In this document: one piece after another, positions 54,170-63,435 of the stretch
How positions within the stretch are numbered: position 1 is the stretch's first letter
Layout: each line of letters opens with the position of its first letter
DNA from: Cognataquiflexum aquatile
Lineage (GTDB): Bacteria; Bacteroidota; Bacteroidia; Cytophagales; Cyclobacteriaceae
Direction of reading: 5' to 3'
Length of the DNA stretch: 64,000 nt
NCBI RefSeq assembly: GCF_003316845.1
Contig: NZ_QMIK01000001.1
Coordinates: 1,515,696-1,579,695 of the forward strand
The notes under the pieces: model-generated
Databases searched by the model: none
Seen by the model: the letters and a program-made list of their open reading frames with translations, nothing else
What the model was told of the DNA's origin: nothing
Made by a program: the position numbers and the translations under genes

Positions 54170-56947
54170 ATGAGATTTAAATATTCATTTTTATTTTCCC
54201 TGTGCCTTTTAATCCTATCTGTCACCCAGGTATATGCAACCCATATCCGTGCAGGGGAGATTACCGCAGAGCGTGTATCCGTTCAGACACTGACATATAA
54301 GATCACCGTTGTAGGCTATACGGATACCAGATCAAGTGTGATTTTTGGCCCGGGAGATATCAATTTTGGAGATGGAAGACAAGTAAGCCTCAACACTGAA
54401 AGTGACTTTGTGTTGGTCGAATCATTGGGTAACCAAATCGAAAAAAACACATTTGTCATTGAACATACTTTTCAGGGTCCGGGTAGGTATACAATTTGGT
54501 TTAGGGAATTCAACAGGAATGACTTAACCCTGAATATGGATAATTCGGTGGAAACACCATTTTATGTGGAAACCATGATTACCATTGATCCATTTATCGG
54601 AGTAAATAACTCACCCGTACTAACCATCCCTCCTGTGGACAATGGTGCTGTAAACAGGAGGTTCATCCACAATCCCGGTGCATTTGATCCTGATGGAGAC
54701 AGTTTGTCTTACAGCTTGGATATCCCAAAGCAAGCGTTCCAAAGACCTGTAAATAACTACAGAAGCCCTGCTACTTCCGAATTCAGTTTCAATAAAGAAG
54801 ACGGTTCAGCAGGTCCTTTTCTTACAGTGGATCCTTTTACCGGGGATCTGGTTTGGGATGCACCAGGTCTAGCTGGTCAATATAATGTGGCATTTCGGAT
54901 AATTGAGTGGCGAAGAATCGCAGGAGAATGGCAGATAATAGGATATGTCGTACGTGACATGCAGATCATCATTGAAAACTCAAATAACAAAAGACCGGTT
55001 TTGATCCTTCCTGATGACCTTTGCGTGGTAGCAGGCACCAAAATCGAAGAGATCATCCAAGGATCGGACCCGGATGGTGATCCGATCAAAATTGAGGTTT
55101 TTGGTGATCCTATAGAAATATTGAGTTCTCCAGCCACTTACAAACCAGAATCTGTATACCAACTTTCTCCTGGAGTGATCAACTTTACATGGCAGACCAT
55201 CTGTGCCCATATTAGGGAAAGAGAATATCAGGTAAGGGTAAGAATCACTGACCAGCCAAAGTCTGGTCCGGCTTTGGTAGATATCAAAACCTGGAATATC
55301 AAAATTATAGGACCTCCTCCAGTCCTGGAAACCGCCGAACAGCAACAGGGAAGAGCAGTGAATGTAGAATGGTCACCTTATTCCTGCAGCAGTTCCGCCC
55401 AGACTATGCAGGTGTGGAGAAGGATTAATTCCGATCCATATGAACCTGATTCTTGTGAGACAGGAATCCGTGCAGGGTATGAGTTAGTAGGGACAACTGA
55501 CATGGCGACATTTGATTTCTTGGATACCAATATGGGCGAGGGTCTCGCACCCGGAAACACATACTGTTATAGGCTCGTGGCTGCATTCCCAAGTCCAAGA
55601 TCAGGTGAAAGTATCGTATCCGAAGAAATCTGCATTACCATAGACGTGGATGTACCCCTGATTACCAATGTCAGTGTAGAGGCTACCGATCCTGCTACGG
55701 GTCAGATTTTTGTAAAATGGACACCTCCATATGATATCGATAGGACCCAGTTTCCTGGTCCATTCACCTATGAATTGTTAAGGAATAATGGTTTTACAGG
55801 AAGCCAAAACAGGGTTTCCGTAGTCAGTACCTCGGATACTTCATTTACAGATACAGGGTTGAATACCGAAAATCTGGTTTATAATTATAAGGTAATCCTC
55901 AAAGAAAACACTACGACCATTGACAGTTCCAGTTCCGCTTCATCAGTAAGATTGGACCTGGTTATCATCAATGAGGCTATCGAGTTGAAGTGGTTATTTA
56001 CAACGCCATGGAATAATTCCCTCTCCCAATACAAGCATGAAGTATACCGAAACAGGAATGACCCGGACGCGTTGGACGAAAATACATTTGCCCTGATTGC
56101 AGAAGTTGATCCCACCATAGCGGGTTTTACTTACTTTGACGATGGCAGGCACAATGGTGTTTCTTTGAAAAAGGACATTGAATATTGCTATTACGTGATC
56201 ACAAAAGGTGCTTACAATGTGGATGAAATAGAATATCCTTTGGAAAACAAATCCCAAATCATCTGTGCGAGACCCGATGATGACAGGCTGCCTTGTCCCC
56301 CTGTTCTGGTTTTTGAAGGTCCGGAGTGTACAGAATATTTATCTGACAAAGGCTGCGGCAACAATACCTATGAACATGACCTAAGCTGGGAACCCAATTT
56401 CACAGGTGTCTGCGATGACGAATTGAGTGCCTTCAGGTTGTATTTCACCCCGGAAGGTGAAGATGGCGAATTCGAATTGGTCGGAACTTACTCTGCTTTT
56501 GAGAGAGAAGCCCTCATCAAAGACCTTTCCAATTATAGAGGTTGTTATTACATAACTGCGGTGGACAGGTCCGGAAATGAAAGCGAACCAAGCAACAAAG
56601 TTTGTGTAGACAATTGCCCGAGTTATTTCCTACCAAACGCTTTCACTCCAAACGGTGACGGTATCAATGAGACCTTTATGGCTTTTGACAATCCGTTTGC
56701 AAAATGTCCAAGGTTTGTATTAGGTGTAGAGATATTTATTGTCAACAGATGGGGTGTGGAAGTTTTCAATTACAATAGCCTATCCTCCAATGAAAATGAC
56801 GTCTATATCAGATGGGACGGAACAGATAAAAACGGCAATGAATTGCCTTCAGGAACTTATTTCTATACTGCAACAGTAAAATTTGATGTTTTGGATCCTA
56901 CAAAACAAGAACAAAAACTCAAAGGGACTGTTCAGATCATCCGATGA
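54170..56947 (+). CDS. Secreted multi-domain protein with fibronectin-type modules and T9SS type-B C-terminal domain
   Basis: 925 residues. Signal peptide at 1-23 (ending VYA). Residues about 24-150 hold a PKD-like module often found after the THIRAGEI start in Bacteroidota. Next come cadherin-like repeats with calcium-type loops (DPDGDSLSYSLD; DPDGDPIKIEV), then three or four fibronectin III-like modules at about 395-820. The last about 90 residues are a classic CHU_C domain (YFLPNAFTPNGDGINETF; IFIVNRWGVEVF; WDGTDKNGNELPSGTYFYT), so it is exported by T9SS and probably surface-attached. It is not a close paralogue of the two giants at 4-14 kb. The stop overlaps the next gene by four bases. 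Confidence 0.86.
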   Translation: MRFKYSFLFSLCLLILSVTQVYATHIRAGEITAERVSVQTLTYKITVVGYTDTRSSVIFGPGDINFGDGRQVSLNTESDFVLVESLGNQIEKNTFVIEHTFQGPGRYTIWFREFNRNDLTLNMDNSVETPFYVETMITIDPFIGVNNSPVLTIPPVDNGAVNRRFIHNPGAFDPDGDSLSYSLDIPKQAFQRPVNNYRSPATSEFSFNKEDGSAGPFLTVDPFTGDLVWDAPGLAGQYNVAFRIIEWRRIAGEWQIIGYVVRDMQIIIENSNNKRPVLILPDDLCVVAGTKIEEIIQGSDPDGDPIKIEVFGDPIEILSSPATYKPESVYQLSPGVINFTWQTICAHIREREYQVRVRITDQPKSGPALVDIKTWNIKIIGPPPVLETAEQQQGRAVNVEWSPYSCSSSAQTMQVWRRINSDPYEPDSCETGIRAGYELVGTTDMATFDFLDTNMGEGLAPGNTYCYRLVAAFPSPRSGESIVSEEICITIDVDVPLITNVSVEATDPATGQIFVKWTPPYDIDRTQFPGPFTYELLRNNGFTGSQNRVSVVSTSDTSFTDTGLNTENLVYNYKVILKENTTTIDSSSSASSVRLDLVIINEAIELKWLFTTPWNNSLSQYKHEVYRNRNDPDALDENTFALIAEVDPTIAGFTYFDDGRHNGVSLKKDIEYCYYVITKGAYNVDEIEYPLENKSQIICARPDDDRLPCPPVLVFEGPECTEYLSDKGCGNNTYEHDLSWEPNFTGVCDDELSAFRLYFTPEGEDGEFELVGTYSAFEREALIKDLSNYRGCYYITAVDRSGNESEPSNKVCVDNCPSYFLPNAFTPNGDGINETFMAFDNPFAKCPRFVLGVEIFIVNRWGVEVFNYNSLSSNENDVYIRWDGTDKNGNELPSGTYFYTATVKFDVLDPTKQEQKLKGTVQIIR

Positions 56948-57351
56948 GAATCCAAGACAAGTATGATATTATCCTTTTCGACGGCGTCTGCAATTTGTGC
57001 AACAACGCCGTCGATTTTGTTATTAGAAGGGATAAATATGACCGATTCAAATTTGGAGCCCTTCAGGACAAGGCTACCAAATCAATTCTAAAAGAGTATA
57101 AAATCAACCAGAATTACATTGATTCTATCATTTTGATCAGAGGCAACCAAGTGTTTTATAAAAGTAAAGCGGCACTTGAAATCGCGAGGAATCTTGGAAG
57201 CCCTTGGCCCGCAATGTATATTTTCAGTATTGTTCCTGCATTTATCCGTGACCCTGTCTATGATTGGATTGCCAGAAACAGGTACAGGTGGTTTGGCAAA
57301 AAAGAAACCTGTAGGATTCCATCTGCGAAAGAAAAACAAAAATTTTTGTGA
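56944..57351 (+). CDS. DCC-family (DUF393) thiol-disulfide oxidoreductase-like protein
   Basis: 135 residues, named for its DxxCxxC start: ILFDGVCNLCNNAVDF, Cys16 and Cys19. C-terminal YDWIARNRYRWFGKKETCRIP is also family-typical. Members are predicted thiol-disulfide oxidoreductases with unclear substrates. Its ATG overlaps the stop of the T9SS surface-protein gene (ATGA), so the two are translationally coupled. A link to disulfide handling of the cysteine-rich surface protein is only a guess. Confidence 0.9.
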   Translation: MRIQDKYDIILFDGVCNLCNNAVDFVIRRDKYDRFKFGALQDKATKSILKEYKINQNYIDSIILIRGNQVFYKSKAALEIARNLGSPWPAMYIFSIVPAFIRDPVYDWIARNRYRWFGKKETCRIPSAKEKQKFL

Positions 57352-57451
57352 AAAATTACCCGATAATTTACTTATCGGTATAAAAATCCCTCCTGATTTT
57401 AGGTTTTCTTTTTATCTTCAAAAAATCAATAATTATTTCTCCTTTAAAAAG

Positions 57452-58105
57452 ATGGATATAAATAAAGTTTTTGAAAACAACCAAAACTGGATCGCCTCCA
57501 AGCTTGAGATTGATCCTCATTATTTTGAAGATTTGTCCAAAGGACAAAACCCGGATATTTTATACATTGGCTGTTCTGATAGTAGAGTTACCGCTGAGGA
57601 TTTGATGGGCGTACAGCCGGGAGAGGTTTTTGTGCATAGAAACATCGCCAACATGGTCATCAGTATTGACCTCAACGTCATGTCGGTACTCAACTACGCA
57701 GTTCAAAATCTTGGTGTAAACCACGTTGTGGTGTGTGGCCATTATTTTTGTGGCGGTGTAAAAGCCGCGATGAAGGCTGCCGACCTTGGGATTCTTAATC
57801 CATGGCTGAGAAATATCAGAGATGTGTACCGCATTCATAGAAGAGAATTGAACGCCATCATTGACGAAAACGACAAGTACAACAGGCTGGTGGAACTGAA
57901 CGTGCAGGAACAGTGTGTCAATCTGATCAAAACTGCAGCAGTCCAAAAAGCGATCAAAGAAAGGGATATGAAAGTGCACGGATGGGTTTTTGACATCCAA
58001 ACCGGAAAACTGATTGACCTGAACATAGATTTTCAGGCCATATTAAAAGACATTATGGAAATTTATAATTTGGGAGATTTTCACCATTCAGAAGTAAACA
58101 ACTGA
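57452..58105 (+). CDS. can: Beta-class carbonic anhydrase
   Basis: 217 residues from the ATG at 57452; longer forms overlap the DUF393 gene in another frame. Zinc ligands Cys41 (GCSDSR, with the Asp43-Arg45 dyad), His97 and Cys100 (CGHYFCGG). Cytosolic enzyme interconverting CO2 and bicarbonate for carboxylations and pH balance. It follows DUF393 after 100 bases and ends in a terminator. Confidence 0.95.
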   Translation: MDINKVFENNQNWIASKLEIDPHYFEDLSKGQNPDILYIGCSDSRVTAEDLMGVQPGEVFVHRNIANMVISIDLNVMSVLNYAVQNLGVNHVVVCGHYFCGGVKAAMKAADLGILNPWLRNIRDVYRIHRRELNAIIDENDKYNRLVELNVQEQCVNLIKTAAVQKAIKERDMKVHGWVFDIQTGKLIDLNIDFQAILKDIMEIYNLGDFHHSEVNN

Positions 58106-58131
58106 CAGGTATTCATTCCAAAGCAATGTAT

Positions 58132-58162
58132 AAATGGCCTAAAACATGGGCCATTTTTTTTT
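58132..58162 (+). terminator. Terminator after carbonic anhydrase
   Basis: Stem AAATGGCC / GGCCATTT with a nine-base loop and a T run. The T run leads into TATATTTG (58165-58172), a possible -7 box for fabD. Confidence 0.78.
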
Positions 58163-58203
58163 GATATATTTGCGGTTCATAAATAAAAATTAAATCACAA
58201 ATT

Positions 58204-59079
58204 ATGAAAGCATACGTTTTTCCGGGACAGGGCGCACAGTTTTCAGGTATGGGAAAAGACCTGTATGAAAGCAATGAAGATGCTAGAAGGCTTTTCGAAA
58301 AAGCCAATGAAATCTTGGGTTTCCGAATTTCTGACATCATGTTTGAAGGTTCGGATGAGGAACTGAAACAGACCAAAGTAACCCAGCCGGCCATCTTTTT
58401 GCATTCAGTAATTCTCGCCAAAACATCTCCTGATTTCAGTCCGGATATGGTGGCAGGTCACTCTTTGGGTGAATTTTCCGCTTTGGTGGCCAATGGAACT
58501 CTAGCCTTTGAGGATGGTTTAAAATTGGTTTACCAAAGGGCGCTTGCCATGCAGGAAGCCTGTGAAATCAACCCATCCGGAATGGCCGCTATCTTGGGCC
58601 TTGAAGATGAAAAAGTAGAAGAAATCTGCGCTTCGATCAAAGAGGAAATTGTCGTACCTGCCAATTACAATTGTCCTGGGCAATTGGTAATCTCCGGCAC
58701 AAACAAAGGAATAGAAATCGCCTGTGAAAAAATGAAAGAAGCCGGGGCAAAACGGGCTTTGCCTTTGCCTGTCGGAGGTGCTTTCCACTCCCCGCTTATG
58801 GAACCTGCCGGAGTGAAACTGCGAAAAGCCATTGAATCAACCACATTTCACCAACCAACCTGTCCTATTTACCAAAACGTAAGCACAACAGGCGTGATTG
58901 ACATAGAAGAAATCAAAAAAAATCTGATTGCCCAACTGACCGCACCGGTCAAATGGACTCAGTCTGTTCAAAACATGGTTGCCGACGGCGCAACTCACTT
59001 TGTAGAATGTGGTCCGGGGAAAGTACTTCAGGGTTTGGTTAAAAAAATCCACAAAGAAGCAGAAGTCAGCAGCATTTAA
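58204..59079 (+). CDS. fabD: Malonyl-CoA:ACP S-malonyltransferase
   Basis: 291 residues, cytosolic, loading malonyl groups onto acyl carrier protein for fatty-acid synthesis. N-terminal AYVFPGQGAQFSGMGKDL, nucleophile Ser87 in AGHSLGEFSAL, and catalytic His195 in GGAFHSPLM. QPAIFLHS and NYNCPGQLVISG are further family blocks. It stands alone rather than in a fab operon, with an octamer tandem repeat just downstream. Confidence 0.96.
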   Translation: MKAYVFPGQGAQFSGMGKDLYESNEDARRLFEKANEILGFRISDIMFEGSDEELKQTKVTQPAIFLHSVILAKTSPDFSPDMVAGHSLGEFSALVANGTLAFEDGLKLVYQRALAMQEACEINPSGMAAILGLEDEKVEEICASIKEEIVVPANYNCPGQLVISGTNKGIEIACEKMKEAGAKRALPLPVGGAFHSPLMEPAGVKLRKAIESTTFHQPTCPIYQNVSTTGVIDIEEIKKNLIAQLTAPVKWTQSVQNMVADGATHFVECGPGKVLQGLVKKIHKEAEVSSI

Positions 59080-59088
59080 AGTTGGGGA

Positions 59089-59155
59089 TTGGTTAATTGG
59101 TTAATTGGTTAATTGGTTAATTGGTTAATTGGTTAATTGGTTAATTGGTTAATTG
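59089..59155. repeat. Octamer tandem repeat (TTGGTTAA)8
   Basis: Eight perfect, uninterrupted copies of TTGGTTAA plus a partial ninth, starting ten bases after the fabD stop. Perfection over 67 bases indicates recent expansion and probable copy-number variability. Confidence 0.95.
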
Positions 59156-59202
59156 AATTCTTGAGAAACTGAATTGAACTAATTGAAATAGAAAGAAAAA
59201 TT

Positions 59203-59243
59203 GGGAAGCCATTCAAAAATTTGGATGGTTTCCTTTTTTTTTT
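59203..59243 (+). terminator. Terminator after fabD
   Basis: Stem GGAAGCCAT / ATGGTTTCC (one G-U) with a twelve-base loop, then ten T residues. It ends at the folK stop codon on the other strand. Confidence 0.78.
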
Positions 59244-59721
59244 ATAAAACCTGCACACTTGAATTGTCAGGACATTGTGCCAAAAGTTCTCGGTTGGTTT
59301 TATTTAAAACAGGATGCACGAAATCAGGGAGAATTTCTGCCAATGGTTCCAAAACAAATCTTCTTTCTTGTAGAAATGGGTGTGGAATAGTAAGCCTTTC
59401 GGATTGGAATTTTTCATTGCCAAAGTAAAGGATATCGATATCCATAGTCCGGTCACCCCACTTCTCTCCTCTTGTTCTACCCATTTTTAATTCTATCTCC
59501 AAAATAACATCTAAAATCTCTTCAGGGAAAAATGATGTGTTGAACACAAGAACTTGATTGAGGTAATTCCCGTTAGATTTTCCACCCCAGGCAGCAGTTT
59601 CAAAAATGGAAGATTTGCGGGTAATGGGACCAAAAGGAGAGACCATCAATTCAACACTCCCCTCTATTAATCTTAACCTGTCACCAAGATTCCCCCCTAA
59701 TATAAAAACCACTTGATTCAT
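59242..59721 (-). CDS. folK: 2-amino-4-hydroxy-6-hydroxymethyldihydropteridine diphosphokinase
   Basis: 159 residues, cytosolic folate-synthesis enzyme that pyrophosphorylates the pterin with ATP. N-terminal VVFILGGNLGDRLRLI, ETAAWGGKSNGNYLNQVL, and magnesium-binding DRTMDIDILYFG followed by IPHPFLQERRFVLEPLAEI. Length is normal. Single gene, divergent from sppA. Confidence 0.96.
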   Translation of the reverse strand: MNQVVFILGGNLGDRLRLIEGSVELMVSPFGPITRKSSIFETAAWGGKSNGNYLNQVLVFNTSFFPEEILDVILEIELKMGRTRGEKWGDRTMDIDILYFGNEKFQSERLTIPHPFLQERRFVLEPLAEILPDFVHPVLNKTNRELLAQCPDNSSVQVL

Positions 59722-59793
59722 TCCGCTGTTAAGGTTTGTATTGGGATAAACATAAAGAAAAAAGAAGTAATTTAGCCATCAAAATTAAATATT

Positions 59794-61557
59794 ATGAGAT
59801 TTCTTGGTAACGTTTTGGCAGTCATTGTTGGCTTGCTAATATTTTCGGTAATGAGTTTTTTTATTCTTGCCGGCATCATTGCGGTCATTTCATCCTCTTC
59901 GGAAAGTGATGTAGATGTGAAAGAAAACACTGTACTTTTATTGAACCTCGAAGGACGTCAACTAGTCGAAAGAAGCAGTGAGGACGATCCTGATTTTTCA
60001 TCCTTCAACGTTTTTGGAGGTGTTTCGACGGTTGGTTTGACTTCCTTGAAAAGGGCTATTGAAACAGCAAAAGAAAATGAAAATGTAAAAGGGATTTTTA
60101 TCAAAGCCGGAACATTTTCAGCCGGACAGGCCGGAATCAAAGAACTGAGAGATGCGCTTAAGGATTTCAAATCCTCCGGCAAGTTCATTGTGAGTTACGG
60201 CGAATATTACACTGAAGGAGGATATTTTCTGAGTTCTATTTCAGATGACATTTACATCAACCCTTCCGGTCTGATGGAATTCAACGGCTTTGCTTCAGAA
60301 GTGGTATTCTTCAAAGGGATGTTTGAAAAGCTTGAAATAGAGCCGCAGGTTTTCCGTGTGGGAGATTTCAAAAGTGCCGTGGAACCCTTTATTTTGGATA
60401 AAATGAGTGACTCGAGCAGAATGCAGACGGCCTCTTTTCTGAATGACCTCAATAATTTTGCTTTGACTGAAATAAGCGAAAGCAGGGGCATTTCCTTGGA
60501 TTCGATCACCGAAATTAACTCCAAAATGCTGGTGAGGAAACTCAGTGATGCTTTGGAATACAAACTTATTGACGGACTCTGGTATGAAGATCAGGTGATT
60601 GACCTGATGAAAGAAAAACTTGGATTGGGTGAGGAGGATAACATCAACACCATCACCATGACCGGTATCAACAGGTCTTCTAAAACCAAAAACCTTACTT
60701 CTAAAAACAGGATTGCGGTCATTGTCGCCGAAGGAGACATTGTCAGCGGTAAATCCGAAGGGTCCATTGCTTCAGACAACTTCAAAGAAGAAATCAAAAA
60801 GGCAAGAAAAAACAAGGACGTAAAGGCTATTGTATTGAGGGTTAATTCTCCAGGAGGATCTGCATTGGCATCTGAAGTGATCTGGAGAGAACTTGATCTC
60901 GCAAGCAAAGAAAAACCTGTCATCGCTTCCATGGGAGAAGTTGCCGCATCCGGAGGATATTACATTGCCGCTGCGGCAGATACCATAGTGGCACAACCCA
61001 ATACCATAACAGGTTCTATCGGGATTTTCGCCCTTTGGTTTAATGCCCAAGGCATTCTTAACAACAAAATGGGAATTACCACCGATGTGGTCAAGACAGG
61101 CGAACTTTCTGATTTCCTTACCCCAACCCGAAAAATCTCTGAAATGGAAAAGAGTATTTTCCAGGCCCAGGTAGAAGAAGGTTATGATGTCTTTTTGACA
61201 AGAGTTGCTGACGGTAGAAACCGCAGCAAAGAAGATATTATGAAAGTTGCATCAGGAAGAGTCTGGTCAGGAAACCAGGCATTGGCAAATGGTTTGGTAG
61301 ATGTATTGGGGGGATTGGATGATGCTGTGAAAATCGCTGCTGAAAAAGCCGGAGTTGCAGACGATTACCGCGTGGTCTATTATCCGCAGACAAAACCTTG
61401 GTTTGAAAGATTCTTGAGCGAATTCACCAATGATGTGCAGGTATTCTATCAAAAGCAACAACTAGGTACATTTTACCCGATTTACAAACAGGTAGAAAGT
61501 GTCAAAAAATACGAAGGCATGATGGTCAGGATGCCGTATGACATCGTGATCAGATAA
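59794..61557 (+). CDS. sppA: Signal peptide peptidase SppA, long (67K) type
   Basis: 587 residues with an N-terminal membrane anchor at about 6-32 and two tandem S49 domains. Nucleophile Ser in GEVAASGGYYIAAAADTIVA of the second domain; the general-base Lys is expected in the first (VFRVGDFKSAVEPF). It degrades cleaved signal peptides in the inner membrane. IVLRVNSPGGSALASEVIW and TITGSIGIFALWFN are family signatures. A possible -7 box TAATTTAG lies 19 bases upstream of the start. Confidence 0.95.
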   Translation: MRFLGNVLAVIVGLLIFSVMSFFILAGIIAVISSSSESDVDVKENTVLLLNLEGRQLVERSSEDDPDFSSFNVFGGVSTVGLTSLKRAIETAKENENVKGIFIKAGTFSAGQAGIKELRDALKDFKSSGKFIVSYGEYYTEGGYFLSSISDDIYINPSGLMEFNGFASEVVFFKGMFEKLEIEPQVFRVGDFKSAVEPFILDKMSDSSRMQTASFLNDLNNFALTEISESRGISLDSITEINSKMLVRKLSDALEYKLIDGLWYEDQVIDLMKEKLGLGEEDNINTITMTGINRSSKTKNLTSKNRIAVIVAEGDIVSGKSEGSIASDNFKEEIKKARKNKDVKAIVLRVNSPGGSALASEVIWRELDLASKEKPVIASMGEVAASGGYYIAAAADTIVAQPNTITGSIGIFALWFNAQGILNNKMGITTDVVKTGELSDFLTPTRKISEMEKSIFQAQVEEGYDVFLTRVADGRNRSKEDIMKVASGRVWSGNQALANGLVDVLGGLDDAVKIAAEKAGVADDYRVVYYPQTKPWFERFLSEFTNDVQVFYQKQQLGTFYPIYKQVESVKKYEGMMVRMPYDIVIR

Positions 61558-61558
61558 C

Positions 61559-61588
61559 AAAAAAAGGAGCTAAACGCTCCTTTTTTTA
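61559..61588. terminator. Bidirectional terminator between sppA and the flavin reductase gene
   Basis: Stem AAAAAGGAGC / GCTCCTTTTT with a five-base loop, and A and T runs on both sides. Confidence 0.87.
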
Positions 61589-62482
61589 TTCTTGCTCCTG
61601 AAGCAAAATCTTCCAGGCAGTTTGGACATCCCCCGATTCCAACACTTGTTTGGCATACCCGTGCAAGTGAAAATCAAAACTCTCCCTGTCATTTTTAAAT
61701 CTTAATTTCATTTCCTGAATCGTTTCATCCTGAGAATAGTGTTCGATTTCAATGGGTTCGGGAAGTCTTTCACAATTGCCTAATCTCCCAAGGTTGTTTC
61801 CGGTCAAAACCGAACTGTTCCTGATGTGGGGAGGAATGTTATCAACGCCAATGCCTTTATTCCTGATTGGTTTGGCGATTTCAAATAAAGCTTCCCCATT
61901 TGCCCTACAATACCAATCCCCTCCCATTCTGGCCACAGCGTCCAACTTAAATGGGTCAATTTGATCTTTTTCATCCAAAATTTGCTCGGAAATATGCGCA
62001 AGCAAAACTTCACAGATGACCAGATTGGCTGACCCTCCTCCTTCACCTATTGGTAACACTTGCAGCACTTTACATTCGAAAGCCACAGAGGCTTCCTTTA
62101 CTCTGGGTGGCTTTACCAAGAGGGATGATTCTTCCGAAAACCCGGATTTCACAAATTCATTGACACCTTTTTCGTATTCGGTACTTGCCAAAGACATTTG
62201 TTCGACCATAGAGAAGTTCACCATATTGATCACGACCTCGGGTACTTCCAGTACATTATCCAGGCTGTGCTTTGTGGTGTTGTCCCTTACTCTCCGGGAA
62301 GGTGAAAAAACCAACACAGGAGGATTGGTGCCAAAAACATTGAAAAAACTGAAGGGACTTAAATTGACATTGCCTTCCTTATCCATTGTGCTGGCAAATG
62401 CAATCGGACGCGGGGCTACAGAACCGAGCAGGTAACTGTGGAATTGGGCAATCGAAACATCCTTGGGATTGATGGTCTTCAT
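61586..62482 (-). CDS. Flavin reductase-like (FMN-binding split-barrel) protein
   Basis: 298 residues. Residues about 15-200 match the flavin reductase/DIM6-NTAB domain: LLGSVAPRPIAFASTMDKEGNVNLSPFSFFNVF, then PPVLVFSPSRRVRDNTTKHSL and a conserved F-A-S-x-D binding loop. The C-terminal about 90 residues are an extension with no assigned fold. Such proteins reduce FMN or bind it for redox steps; partner unknown. Monocistronic, convergent with sppA. Confidence 0.87.
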   Translation of the reverse strand: MKTINPKDVSIAQFHSYLLGSVAPRPIAFASTMDKEGNVNLSPFSFFNVFGTNPPVLVFSPSRRVRDNTTKHSLDNVLEVPEVVINMVNFSMVEQMSLASTEYEKGVNEFVKSGFSEESSLLVKPPRVKEASVAFECKVLQVLPIGEGGGSANLVICEVLLAHISEQILDEKDQIDPFKLDAVARMGGDWYCRANGEALFEIAKPIRNKGIGVDNIPPHIRNSSVLTGNNLGRLGNCERLPEPIEIEHYSQDETIQEMKLRFKNDRESFDFHLHGYAKQVLESGDVQTAWKILLQEQE

Positions 62483-62577
62483 TTTTTAATTTTAAGATAA
62501 TAACAACGGTTTCTATTAACGGTTCGGTAAGGCCTTTATTTAATTGCTAAATTTAGAAATCAAAAATTACAAAGACC

Positions 62578-63435
62578 ATGATACCTTCCTCAATTCGCGT
62601 TTATTCTCTTGTTGCCTTGTTTTTTATAGCATATTCTTTTCCGGTTACCTTTTCCTTAGCCCAAAACACGAACATTGCGACGTATAATATCCGGTTTGAC
62701 AATCCCAATGACGTAGGAAATCTTTGGAAGGACCGTGCGCCTCATTTGATTAATCAAATTAAATTTCACAAAATGGACATCATCGGAACCCAAGAAGGGA
62801 TGTACCATCAACTTGAAGAAATCAAAAATGGTTTGGGTTATCCATATGTAGGTGTCGGCAGGGACAAAGGCGGGAAAGAAGGAGAATTCAGTGCGGTTTT
62901 CTACAATCCAGAAAAGCTAAAAGTTTTGGATCAAAGCACATTTTGGCTGTCCGAGACTCCTGACAAGCCCTCAAAAGGATGGGATGCTGCGTTGAATAGG
63001 GTTTGTACTTGGGTGAAATTTGAAAATAAAAAAGGCAAAAAGTTCTATGTTTTCAATATCCATTATGACCATATCGGTCAAAAAGCAAGAGAAGAGAGTA
63101 GTAAATTGGTGATAAGGAAAATAAAAGAAATCAATACAGAAAACCTTCCTGTTGTATTTATGGGTGATTTTAATGTCATGCCCGACAATCCGGCGTATCA
63201 AACTGTTCTTAATAATTCTGACATGAAAGACAGTAGGCTGATTTCAAAAATCCCTTCCATTGGCAATCAAGGAACTTTCAACGGTTACAATTGGGAAAAA
63301 CTTCCCGAAGGAATAATTGACCATATTTTTGTCAGTCCAAATATCACCGTTCACAGACATGGAATCCTGACAGACAATTATGGAATGAAGTACCCTTCAG
63401 ACCATTTTCCGGTAATGGTGGATGTGAGTTGGTGA
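62578..63435 (+). CDS. Secreted endonuclease/exonuclease/phosphatase-family hydrolase
   Basis: 285 residues. Signal peptide at 1-28 (ending LAQ). EEP-fold residues: IATYNIRFDNPND with the early Asn, IGTQEGM with metal Glu, NIHYDHIGQKAREES with catalytic His, GDFNVMPDNPAY with Asp and Asn, and the final YPSDHFPVMVDV with the SDH motif. In Bacteroidota such exported enzymes act on phosphodiesters or phosphorylated sugars; substrate unknown. Stand-alone gene. Confidence 0.9.
   Translation: MIPSSIRVYSLVALFFIAYSFPVTFSLAQNTNIATYNIRFDNPNDVGNLWKDRAPHLINQIKFHKMDIIGTQEGMYHQLEEIKNGLGYPYVGVGRDKGGKEGEFSAVFYNPEKLKVLDQSTFWLSETPDKPSKGWDAALNRVCTWVKFENKKGKKFYVFNIHYDHIGQKAREESSKLVIRKIKEINTENLPVVFMGDFNVMPDNPAYQTVLNNSDMKDSRLISKIPSIGNQGTFNGYNWEKLPEGIIDHIFVSPNITVHRHGILTDNYGMKYPSDHFPVMVDVSW

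Noticed and set aside
57176..57451. Longer carbonic anhydrase form starting inside the DUF393 gene
   Set aside because: The extra 92 codons are an alternative frame of DUF393; the family N-terminus begins at 57452.
59089..59155. CRISPR-like array
   Set aside because: The 8-bp units are contiguous with no spacers, so this is a simple tandem repeat.
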